Source: DASRDS01 sp035570055 (lineage in GTDB: Bacteria; Gemmatimonadota; Gemmatimonadetes; Gemmatimonadales; Gemmatimonadaceae). From it: a stretch of DNA of 64,000 nt. This document shows, piece after piece, positions 39,018-46,365 of this stretch. Made by a program: the position numbers and the translations under genes. The notes under the pieces are model-generated. The model searched no databases and was not told where the DNA came from. It saw only the letters and a list, made by a program, of their open reading frames with translations. The stretch is taken from positions 14,139 to 78,138 of the forward strand of contig DATMLM010000015.1 of NCBI GenBank assembly GCA_035570055.1. The letters are read 5' to 3'. Numbering within the stretch: the stretch's first letter is position 1; each line of letters begins with the position of its first letter.

Positions 39018-40283
39018 TCACCCGCTTTCCGCCAAGGCATTGAGTCTTTTCATCAGAAACCGGCGCACCGGTTCCGGCCGAGCCAGGCCGAGGGCCTTCG
39101 CGTACGACGCGCGAGCCTCCGCTCTCCTCCCCAGTCGCCGGCACAGGTCGGCCCGCGCGGCGTGCGCCAGGCAATAGTCTTGGAGATCGCCGCGCGAGAG
39201 AATCGCGTCGATGAGCGCGAGACCGGCCAGCGGGGTATCGCGCGTGGCGACCGCCAGCGCGCGGTTGAGCTCGACGACCGGTGACGGACTCACCCGCTGC
39301 AACACATCGTAGAGTCCCACGATCTGATTCCAGTCCGTCGCGGCCGCGCTGGATGCTTCCGCGTGCACCGCGGCGATCGCGGCCTGCAATGTGTAGGGGC
39401 CGAAGCGGCGGGACGCGAGTGCTCGCTCCACCAAGGCCAGGCCTTCATCGATCAGATCCCGCCTCCAGAGCGAGCGGTCCTGATCCTGGAGCAGCACCAG
39501 GTCGCCCTCCGACACGGTCCGCGCACTCGAGCGCGATTCCTGAAGTACCATCAGCGCCAGGAGTCCGTGCACTTCGGCCTCCGGCAGCAATTCGGCCAGC
39601 AGCCGTCCGAGGCGCACGGCTTCGCCGGTGAGAATGGGTCGGGTCAGTGATGCACCGGACGATGCGGCGTATCCCTCGGTGAACATCAAATAGACCACCT
39701 GAAGGACGGCATCCAACCGCTCGGGCAGATCGGTTGGCGACGGCACCTCGAAGGGAATGCGCGCGTCGCGGATCTTCGCCTTGGCGCGCACGATGCGCTT
39801 GGCCACCGTTGGCGCAACCGTGAGGAACGCGCGGGCGATCTCTTCCGTGGTGAGGCCGCAGACCTCTCGGAGCGTCAGCGCGATCTGCGCGTCGGGTGGC
39901 AACGCAGGGTGACAACAGGTGAAGATCAGCCGCAACCGATCGTCCGGGATGCGTTCGTCATCCCAGTTCACCGGGTCGACCGTGTCCTGTTCCAATCGCC
40001 GCGCAAACTCGGCCAGCGACGCGTCGAATCGCGCCCGATGCCGCAGGCTATCGATGGCCTTGAATCGCCCCGTCGATATCAGCCACGCACGGGGGCGAGC
40101 CGGGATACCGGTGCGCGGCCACTGTTCGACCGCCGCCGCGAACGCATCGTGCATCGCTTCCTCGGCCCGATCAAAGTCACCCAGGAGATCGATGAGCGTG
40201 GCGAGGACCCGACGCGATTCTCTCCGATAGATCTCCTCCACCATCTCGCGGGGCTCGCTGACGCGTGCACGCGCCGCCCTCAT
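39018..40283 (-). CDS. ECF42-like RNA polymerase sigma factor, module D
   Basis: A 421-residue sigma factor with the ECF42-type C-terminal extension, closely similar to the module B factor over its whole length (RRESRRVLATLIDLLGDFDRAEEAMHDAF; EVCGLTTEEIARAFLTVAPTVAKRIVRAKAKIRD; YLMFTEGYAASSGASLTRPILTGEA; LLALMVLQESRSSART). Its ATG overlaps the stop of the upstream DGPF gene as ATGA, so translation is coupled. The DGPF-sigma pair is transcribed from an AACC-N16-TCAC element. No anti-sigma gene is present. The promoters at 40690 and 43267 are its probable targets. Confidence 0.92.
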   Translation of the reverse strand: MRAARARVSEPREMVEEIYRRESRRVLATLIDLLGDFDRAEEAMHDAFAAAVEQWPRTGIPARPRAWLISTGRFKAIDSLRHRARFDASLAEFARRLEQDTVDPVNWDDERIPDDRLRLIFTCCHPALPPDAQIALTLREVCGLTTEEIARAFLTVAPTVAKRIVRAKAKIRDARIPFEVPSPTDLPERLDAVLQVVYLMFTEGYAASSGASLTRPILTGEAVRLGRLLAELLPEAEVHGLLALMVLQESRSSARTVSEGDLVLLQDQDRSLWRRDLIDEGLALVERALASRRFGPYTLQAAIAAVHAEASSAAATDWNQIVGLYDVLQRVSPSPVVELNRALAVATRDTPLAGLALIDAILSRGDLQDYCLAHAARADLCRRLGRRAEARASYAKALGLARPEPVRRFLMKRLNALAESG

Positions 40284-40621
40284 GGCATGGGTCGCACTTC
40301 GACACCTCCGAGATCCGCGGCCGGGATCGTCGCAGCCAACGCGATGGCTTCATTCATGTCCGGTGCTTCGATCACCGAGAAGCCGCCCAACTGCTCGTTG
40401 GTCTCGGCAAATGGCCCATCCGTGACCGACACCCTTCCATTGCGTACGCGCACCGTCGTCGCCACCTGGACCGATTGCAGCGCTTGCGCGGCGATGAAGT
40501 GGCCGCTCCTCCGCAGGTTCTCTTCGCAGGCGCGGGTGGCCGCCTCGAAGGCACGCCACTCGTCATCGGACAGCGCGTCCAGCTTCTTCTCGTCAAAGAA
40601 GACCATGCACAGGTACTTCAT
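40280..40621 (-). CDS. DGPF/YCII-domain protein, module D
   Basis: A 113-residue cytosolic DGPF-family protein with the usual start MKYLCMVFFDEKKLDALS, the signature SVTDGPFAETNEQLGGF, and the end GGVEVRPMP. It is a probable dimeric alpha-beta barrel; family members accompany ECF42 factors, and whether they bind a ligand or catalyse is unknown. The stop overlaps the sigma start. The start ATG at 40621 lies ten bases downstream of the TCAC of the promoter, implying a leaderless or very short-leader mRNA. It is divergent from the DGPF fusion at 40739, whose domain is a close relative. Confidence 0.88.
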   Translation of the reverse strand: MKYLCMVFFDEKKLDALSDDEWRAFEAATRACEENLRRSGHFIAAQALQSVQVATTVRVRNGRVSVTDGPFAETNEQLGGFSVIEAPDMNEAIALAATIPAADLGGVEVRPMP

Positions 40622-40630
40622 ATGAAATGG

Positions 40631-40654
40631 GTGATGCCGCACGCCCAAAAGGTT
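40631..40654 (-). promoter_or_regulatory. Candidate ECF-type promoter (AACC-N16-TCAC) of the DGPF-sigma operon
   Basis: On the minus strand this reads AACC (40654-40651), 16 bases, TCAC (40634-40631) within ATTCCAACCTTTTGGGCG. It has the same spacing and flanks as the elements at 26257, 32667 and 34708. Confidence 0.5.
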
Positions 40655-40689
40655 GGAATACACCCACGCAAAATTCACACAAAACTGTT

Positions 40690-40716
40690 TGTCCATTTGT
40701 GACCATCCCGAACGAC
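40690..40716 (+). promoter_or_regulatory. ECF42-type promoter of the DGPF-exported fusion
   Basis: TGTCCA (40690-40695), 17 bases, CGAC (40713-40716), continuing as CGACTATCGAACGAA exactly as before exported protein B. The start codon at 40739 lies 22 bases past the -10 element with AGGAG just before it. Confidence 0.6.
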
Positions 40717-40738
40717 TATCGAACGAACAGGAGAAGCA

Positions 40739-41818
40739 ATGAAATATCTGTGCGTGGTGTTCTTTGACGAGAAGAAGCTGTGTGCCATGTCCGACCATGA
40801 ATCGCAGGCCATGATCGATGAAAGCGTGGCCTATGACGAGTCGCTCCGGGCGAGTGGCCACCGCGTCGTCGCCACTACCCTCGAGTTGCTGCACGCGGCC
40901 ACCACGGTGCGAGTCCGAGGCGGCGTGCGGTCCGTCACGCATGGCCCATGTGCCGAGACGAATGGGCAGATCGGCGGGCTCATCCTGCTCGATGCCAGGG
41001 ATCTGAACGACGCCATTCGACTCGCGTCCGGGATCCCGTCGATACGGTTGGGAGGTGTCGAAGTCCGACCGATCCAGGAGCCCTCACACCGGAGACCATC
41101 AATGCTGCGAACCACTGGCAACGCGATCGCGCGGGGACCCCTCGTGTTGGTCGCCGTGCTACTCGCCGTGTCGGGCGTCACAGGGCCGATCCAGGCACAG
41201 GACCGGTATCCCAGCATGGCGCCGATCGAGCAGTACCGGATGGGCCGTGACGCCGAAATCGCGCTGGCCCGCACGGCGGCTCCTCCGTCCATCTCCCGCG
41301 ATGCCGATGTCTTAGTGCTGGGACAGAAGAACTACGAAACGGCCGTCAAAGGCAAAAACGGCTTCGTCTGCCTGGTGGGCCGGGCGTTTACGGGGCCGTT
41401 GACCAACAAGGAGTACTGGAATCCGAAAAATCGGAGTCCCATGTGCTACAACGCGCCGGCCGCGCGGACCGTCTTGCCGGTGCTGTTGAAAGAGACCGAG
41501 ATGGCATTCGCCGGCTTCTCCAAAGCCCAAATCGTCGATGGGATCAAGACCGCGGTCGACAAGAAAGAGCTGGGGGCTCCGGAGTCGGGCGCGATGTGCT
41601 ACATGCTGTCCAAGGAAGCGTACCTGACCGATCGGGGTGACCATAACATGGCCCACGTGATGTTCGAGCTTCCACGCATCGATGCCGCGGCGTGGGGCGC
41701 AGATCAGGCGGACTCTCCCATCTTTGCCGTGTCCTTCGATCCGGCACCAATGACCGAGTTCAACGTCCCCATGGGTCAGTGGTCGGACGGAACGGACGTT
41801 ATCGCGCATGCGCCCTGA
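40739..41818 (+). CDS. DGPF domain fused in frame to exported ~25 kDa protein (copy D)
   Basis: A 359-residue open frame joining two modules that are separate elsewhere. Residues 1-113 are a DGPF domain (MKYLCVVFFDEKKL to GGVEVRPI), with the signature changed to VTHGPCAETNG. After a short linker comes Met122 and a signal-peptide-like segment (GPLVLVAVLLAVSGVTGPIQAQ, about 132-153). The exported-protein domain follows (IEQYRMGRDAEIALARTAAP, GQKNYETAVKGKNGFVCLVG, SKEAYLTDRGDHNMAHVMFE, EFNVPMGQWSDGTD). GGAG lies seven bases before the internal ATG at 41102, so the second part may also be translated alone and exported. If made whole, the fusion would be a single-pass protein with the DGPF domain in the cytosol. 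An ECF42-type promoter precedes it. Confidence 0.8.
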   Translation: MKYLCVVFFDEKKLCAMSDHESQAMIDESVAYDESLRASGHRVVATTLELLHAATTVRVRGGVRSVTHGPCAETNGQIGGLILLDARDLNDAIRLASGIPSIRLGGVEVRPIQEPSHRRPSMLRTTGNAIARGPLVLVAVLLAVSGVTGPIQAQDRYPSMAPIEQYRMGRDAEIALARTAAPPSISRDADVLVLGQKNYETAVKGKNGFVCLVGRAFTGPLTNKEYWNPKNRSPMCYNAPAARTVLPVLLKETEMAFAGFSKAQIVDGIKTAVDKKELGAPESGAMCYMLSKEAYLTDRGDHNMAHVMFELPRIDAAAWGADQADSPIFAVSFDPAPMTEFNVPMGQWSDGTDVIAHAP

Positions 41819-42515
41819 GCGGACCATGGCGGCAGAGGCATTCCTGATCGTCTCCGCTTCCCGGCGGCGCGCCGAGTGGCTGAGAGCCTCGCTGGCGCGG
41901 GGCGGTTGTGACCGGGGGTTCATCACACCGGACAAGCACGCGATCTCGCGGGCGCGCGACTCCGGGGTGTCACTCATGCTGGTCGAAGCGGACGACCCGG
42001 CCCGGCGCGGCGTTCAACTCATTCGCGCGATCCGTGATCACGGACACCCGGTCGCGATTCTGGCGATTACCCGGGGAGCAAACGCGAGCGCGGCGATTGA
42101 CGCGCTCGACTCCGGAGCCGACGGCTGTACCAGCGACACCTGCACGTACCGCGAGCTCGCGGCGCGCCTCCGCGCGGTCACGCGCTGGCGCAACGTGCAC
42201 GGGGATACGCGGTCGAGGCATTGGGAGATCGGCGGGGTGCGGATCGACCCATCGAGTCCAATCGTGGACAGACTGGAGGGTCACGTGAGTCTCACCCCGA
42301 GCGAGCACGCCATTCTGCGCGCGCTCCTCCGCCGTCGGGGCCGCGTCGTCTCGACCGACGAGTTGTCGCTGGCGGCATCGGAAACCGGCGCCCGGCCGAG
42401 TGGGAATGGGGTCAAGGTTCTGGTGCATCGGCTGCGATGCAAACTCGAAGACACCCCGCAAGATCCCCGGCACATCCTCACCATCCGGGCCCGAGGCTAC
42501 CTGATTCCAGCGTGA
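41808..42515 (+). CDS. OmpR-type regulator with degenerate receiver
   Basis: A 235-residue protein with a receiver-like N-terminal domain and an OmpR winged helix (about 130-235: VSLTPSEHAILRALLRRRGRVVSTDEL, VLVHRLRCKLEDTPQDPRHILTIRARGYL). The receiver lacks all key residues. The acidic pair is replaced (FLIVSASRR), the phospho-acceptor position holds Glu60 (LMLVEADDP), and the conserved Lys is replaced around Asp110 (SGADGCTSDTC). It is unlikely to be phosphorylated normally. The ATG at 41808 overlaps the preceding gene by 11 bases; ATG 41826 is an alternative. It overlaps the next regulator through GTGA. No sensor kinase is adjacent. Confidence 0.8.
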   Translation: MRPERTMAAEAFLIVSASRRRAEWLRASLARGGCDRGFITPDKHAISRARDSGVSLMLVEADDPARRGVQLIRAIRDHGHPVAILAITRGANASAAIDALDSGADGCTSDTCTYRELAARLRAVTRWRNVHGDTRSRHWEIGGVRIDPSSPIVDRLEGHVSLTPSEHAILRALLRRRGRVVSTDELSLAASETGARPSGNGVKVLVHRLRCKLEDTPQDPRHILTIRARGYLIPA

Positions 42516-43225
42516 GTGACCCGCGAGCTCTGCGCATCCTTCTGGTCACTCCCAATCACGCGTTCGCCTCGACCTTGTGCGGCGCCCTGGAGATCGAGGG
42601 ATTCAGTGTCGATGTCGCCCCCGACGCCGACGGGGCGCACCGATGCATCGCGCTCCACGCGCCCGCCCTCATCGTGCTCGACATCATGGCGGCCGGCGAG
42701 AGCGGCTGCGACGTGTTGCAGGCGTTGCGGGATCACGGCGTGCACGACGTGCCAGTCATCGTGTTGACGGCGGGTTCCGACGAGACGGAAGTGCTGCGGG
42801 GCTTCGCCCTGGGCGCCGATGATTTCATGACGAAGCCCGTGCACCTCCCCGAGTTCCTCGCCCGCGTGCGCGCGCTCGTGAGGCGGGTGAGCCCAGAGTT
42901 CGCCAGCACGTCACCAATGATTCGGTTCGGCGATATCGAGGTACACCCGGCCGCCCGCATGGTGCGTCGGGGCGGCGAGACCGTCGCGCTCAGCCCGAAG
43001 GAATTCGATTTGCTGATGGCGCTCGTGCGCCGGCGCGACCGCATCGTGTCGCGCGACGAGATCCTGCAGGACGTCTGGGGTCCCCACACGACGGGCAGAA
43101 CCGTCGATACGCACATCGCGACCCTTCGGCAAAAACTGGAGCGCGATCCCGCCTCGCCCCGGCACGTCATGACCGTCCGGGCTTTCGGCTACATGCTGCG
43201 GTGGCATGCGCTAAACGACGGCTGA
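42512..43225 (+). CDS. OmpR-type response regulator, partly atypical receiver
   Basis: A 237-residue OmpR/PhoB-type regulator. The receiver keeps phospho-acceptor Asp57 (IVLDIMAAGESG) and Lys108 (GADDFMTKPV) but the N-terminal acidic pair that binds Mg2+ is missing (ILLVTPNHAF). The DNA-binding domain is normal (VALSPKEFDLLMALVRRRDRIVSRDEILQDVWG, TVDTHIATLRQKLE). The GTG start at 42512 overlaps the previous stop as GTGA and gives the canonical regulator length; longer frames are antisense-free but unconvincing. The two regulators sit between exported protein D and SusC D, in a place where module B has only 90 noncoding bases. Confidence 0.85.
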   Translation: MSDPRALRILLVTPNHAFASTLCGALEIEGFSVDVAPDADGAHRCIALHAPALIVLDIMAAGESGCDVLQALRDHGVHDVPVIVLTAGSDETEVLRGFALGADDFMTKPVHLPEFLARVRALVRRVSPEFASTSPMIRFGDIEVHPAARMVRRGGETVALSPKEFDLLMALVRRRDRIVSRDEILQDVWGPHTTGRTVDTHIATLRQKLERDPASPRHVMTVRAFGYMLRWHALNDG

Positions 43226-43266
43226 CGTCCCGACCCAGCCATTTCCGGACCACATCCGCAGTTCGT

Positions 43267-43293
43267 TGTCCACGGTGGATCGCCTCGACCGAC
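43267..43293 (+). promoter_or_regulatory. ECF42-type promoter of the second SusC/SusD operon
   Basis: TGTCCA (43267-43272), 17 bases, CGAC (43290-43293), continuing as CGACTATAAGCG. The element matches those at 26316 and 40690 in both boxes and spacing. It lies about 95 bases before the SusC start and links the outer-membrane transporter to the ECF42 sigma factors. Confidence 0.6.
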
Positions 43294-43335
43294 TATAAGC
43301 GTCGAACCATCCATCGAGGAGGCTCACATACACCT

Positions 43336-43386
43336 CTAGCGTCCGCCGCTCTGCACCACCCCCACCAAAAATTTGACGGAGGCACC
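43336..43386 (+). promoter_or_regulatory. Conserved leader of SusC gene D
   Basis: Close copy of the leader at 27118-27169: CTAGCGTCCGCCG, a C-rich stretch, CAAAAATTTGACGGAGG and then the TTG start. GGAGG is four bases from the start codon. Confidence 0.5.
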
Positions 43387-46362
43387 TTGACAGTACGTTC
43401 GTCTATCGCGACGGCCGTAGCGCTTGCGCTTGCTCTTGGGCGAAGCGCGTCCGGTCAAGAAGCACAGCGCATTACAGGCCAAGTCACCGATCTGGATGCC
43501 AAGATCCCGATCCCGTCGGTCCGCGTCAACGTCACCGGTACGACGCTCGGCGCGCTCACGACCGACAGCGGTCGATTTACGATTCGCAACGTTCCGGCGA
43601 GCGCGAAGGCCATCGAGATTCGCCGGATCGGATACATCGGAGCGACCATTACCCTGGTACCGGGGCAGACCGAGTACGCGGTGACCCTGAAGCAGGACGT
43701 CCTGCACTTGGAGCAAGAAGTGATCACGGGTGTGGCGACGACAACGACGAGCAAGAATGCCGCGACCCACGACCCGATCGTCACCGGCGACCAACTCAAC
43801 GGAGCCCCGACCGCGACCATCGAGAATGCGCTTCAAGGCAAGGTGCCGGGCGTGCAGGTCGATCAGAACTCCGGCGCCCCGGGCGGCGGCTTGCAGGTCA
43901 GCGTCCGCGGTGTCACGTCGATCATGGGCAACACGGAGCCGCTCTACGTCGTCGACGGCGTGATCGTCTCCAACGCCACGTTCAACACCGGCTTGAACAC
44001 CCTGACCGGCGCGAACGGCATCGGGGTCCCGACGAGCAATCAGGACCAGTCGGTCAACCGTATCGCCGACATCAACCCGAACGACATCGAGTCGATGCAG
44101 GTGCTGGAGGGCGCAGCCGCAGCCTCGATCTATGGCAGCCGCGCGGCCGCCGGGGTGGTCGTCATCACGACGAAGAAGGGCTCAGTCTCGAAGCCCGAGA
44201 TCGACGCCACGGAGAAGTTCGGCCATTACGAGTTGGAGCACGACCTCGCTGCGCGCCACTTCACTTTGACCGAGGCGTACGCGCTCGGCGAAAACGACGG
44301 CATGACCGCGGCGGCCGTGAAGCAGAACTACGATGAGTGCAACGGCTTCTGCGACCTGCAGGCCGCGTTGTATGGCAACAAGGAGGCCTCGAACGAGACC
44401 GATCTGACCATTCGTGGTGGCACACCGACGACGACGTACTTCCTGTCCGGTCTCAGCAAGTATGACAACGGCGCGCAGATCAACACCGGCTACAACAAAC
44501 AGTCGGTCCGCGCCAGCGTGAACCAGACGATGTTCTCGGCGATCAGCGTCGCGGCGAACTTGAGCTACACGTCGTCGCTCACCCGGACCGGCGTCAACGG
44601 CAACGACAATCTCGGTGTCTCCGGGTACGACGTGCTGGCGTACACGCCGTCCTTCTTCTGCATGTACTGCCACACGGCGAACGGGCAATACGTGTTCAAT
44701 CCGTTCGGTCAGGCGAATGCCTTCCAGGATGCGTCGGAGATGCAGACGCCTGATGAAGTGAACCGCACCACACTCAGCGGAACCGCGAACTGGAAGCTCT
44801 TCACGGCGACGAAGCAGAGCCTCGAGATCGCGGCCGTCGGCGGCGCCGATTTCGTGAACGAACACACGCAGTTCTTTGCACCCCCGAACCTCCAGGTCCA
44901 GCACTCTTCGTTGATCCAGCTGCCCGGTTCGAGTATGAGCAATCAGAGCTACGACCGGCTCTCGAACTTCTCGGTCAGCTTGATCCACCGATGGACGCCG
45001 AGCACGCTGCTCTCGGCGACCACGTCGATCGGTATCACCCGAGACAAAGATGCGACCTACCAGAACGCGGGCACCGGCATTGGTCTGGTGACGGGTGCGT
45101 ACGCGTACACCAACGCGGCGCAGATCACCCCGTTCTATCAGCAGACCGAGTCGAACGACGCCGGCTACTACGCGCAGGAGCAGCTCCTCCTGTTCGACGA
45201 GCGACTGTCCCTGACGGGTGGCGTCAACGCCGAGCGGAGCTCGAACAACGGCGCCATCAACAAGTTCTATCCGTATCCGAAAGTCGCCGGCTCGTTCCGC
45301 ATCTTGACGGGCAACACCGAGCTCAAAGTCCGCGCGGCATACGGCCAGGCGGGTACGCTGCCCATCTACGGCGTGAAATTCGACTCGACGCTGACCACGA
45401 ACTACAACGCGATCTCGGGGACCGGGTTCGCCGCGACCCTGGGCGATCCAAACGTTCGCCCCGAGACCAACACCAGTATCGAGACCGGCGTCGATCTGAC
45501 CGCGTTCAAGGGGCGGATGGCGGTGAACGCGACGATCTTCCAAAAGCGCGTCACGAACCTGCTGCTGCAGGAGACCGTGCTTCCGTCGGCCGGCTACACC
45601 TTCGGATGGACGAACGGCGGCCAGCTCACGAACCAGGGTCTCGAGCTCTCGTTCAACGCGACGCCCATTCAGTCGGGCAAGTTCTCGTGGAGCACCACCG
45701 AGCAGTACTCGCGCGTCTATGACCGCGTCGACAACTTGCCGATCCCGCCGTTCCCGGCCGGCAACTCCTTCGGCGACTTTCCGTTCGGCGGCTACCACAT
45801 TATACCGGGCGCGTCAGCGAACGCGATCTATGGTTACGCGACGAACCCAAACGTGCTGCAGCAGATGGGGAACGCCGCGCCGGCGCTCACGCTCGGCTTC
45901 GGCAACGATCTGAGCTACGGACCGTTGCATCTCCACGCCTTCTTCGACTGGCGCGACGGCATGTCGGTGGACGACCTGACGCAGCAGTACTGGGACTTCG
46001 CCTATCTCGGTGTGGCCGGGGTCAACCCGGGCAACACGGCGGATACGGCCGCGACGAATGCGCGACTCGCATCATACGGGAAGCACCTGACCGCGTACGT
46101 CTTCCGCGCGTCGTTCCTGAAGCTGCGCGAGCTGACCGCGAAATGGGACCTCCCGCACGCCTTCGTCAGTGGCGTGGGGCACGGTTATCTCCAGCACGCG
46201 AGCCTCGTCCTGACGGGCCGCAACCTGTTCACGATCACCAACTACCCGGGCCTCGACCCCGAGGTCTCGAACTTCGGCACCCAGCAGTTTGGACGCGGAC
46301 AGGACGTAACGCCGTTCCCGCCGACCCGGAGTTACTTCATGTCCCTCGAGCTGGGGTTCTGA
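43387..46362 (+). CDS. SusC/RagA-type TonB-dependent outer-membrane transporter (copy D)
   Basis: A 991-residue outer-membrane receptor, highly similar to the copy at 27170 along its whole length. Signal peptide (SSIATAVALALALGRSASGQ), carboxypeptidase-regulatory-like domain (ITGQVTDLDAKIPIPSVRV), plug (ALQGKVPGVQVDQNSGAPGG, GSRAAAGVVVITTKKG), barrel, and terminal Phe (FMSLELGF). Start is TTG at 43387 with GGAGG four bases upstream; the frame stays open upstream to 43201, but that stretch contains the promoter and conserved leader and is rejected as coding. It pairs with the SusD gene four bases downstream. Ligand unknown. Differences between the two copies cluster in barrel loop segments, which may mean different ligands. 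Confidence 0.93.
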   Translation: MTVRSSIATAVALALALGRSASGQEAQRITGQVTDLDAKIPIPSVRVNVTGTTLGALTTDSGRFTIRNVPASAKAIEIRRIGYIGATITLVPGQTEYAVTLKQDVLHLEQEVITGVATTTTSKNAATHDPIVTGDQLNGAPTATIENALQGKVPGVQVDQNSGAPGGGLQVSVRGVTSIMGNTEPLYVVDGVIVSNATFNTGLNTLTGANGIGVPTSNQDQSVNRIADINPNDIESMQVLEGAAAASIYGSRAAAGVVVITTKKGSVSKPEIDATEKFGHYELEHDLAARHFTLTEAYALGENDGMTAAAVKQNYDECNGFCDLQAALYGNKEASNETDLTIRGGTPTTTYFLSGLSKYDNGAQINTGYNKQSVRASVNQTMFSAISVAANLSYTSSLTRTGVNGNDNLGVSGYDVLAYTPSFFCMYCHTANGQYVFNPFGQANAFQDASEMQTPDEVNRTTLSGTANWKLFTATKQSLEIAAVGGADFVNEHTQFFAPPNLQVQHSSLIQLPGSSMSNQSYDRLSNFSVSLIHRWTPSTLLSATTSIGITRDKDATYQNAGTGIGLVTGAYAYTNAAQITPFYQQTESNDAGYYAQEQLLLFDERLSLTGGVNAERSSNNGAINKFYPYPKVAGSFRILTGNTELKVRAAYGQAGTLPIYGVKFDSTLTTNYNAISGTGFAATLGDPNVRPETNTSIETGVDLTAFKGRMAVNATIFQKRVTNLLLQETVLPSAGYTFGWTNGGQLTNQGLELSFNATPIQSGKFSWSTTEQYSRVYDRVDNLPIPPFPAGNSFGDFPFGGYHIIPGASANAIYGYATNPNVLQQMGNAAPALTLGFGNDLSYGPLHLHAFFDWRDGMSVDDLTQQYWDFAYLGVAGVNPGNTADTAATNARLASYGKHLTAYVFRASFLKLRELTAKWDLPHAFVSGVGHGYLQHASLVLTGRNLFTITNYPGLDPEVSNFGTQQFGRGQDVTPFPPTRSYFMSLELGF

Positions 46363-46365
46363 GCC

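Noticed and set aside
43201..43386. N-terminal extension of SusC D
   Set aside because: The stretch contains an ECF42-type promoter and the leader conserved with SusC B, and the signal peptide begins after the TTG at 43387.
44182..45798. A 538-codon minus-strand frame across SusC D
   Set aside because: Charged low-complexity translation, antisense to a well-conserved receptor.
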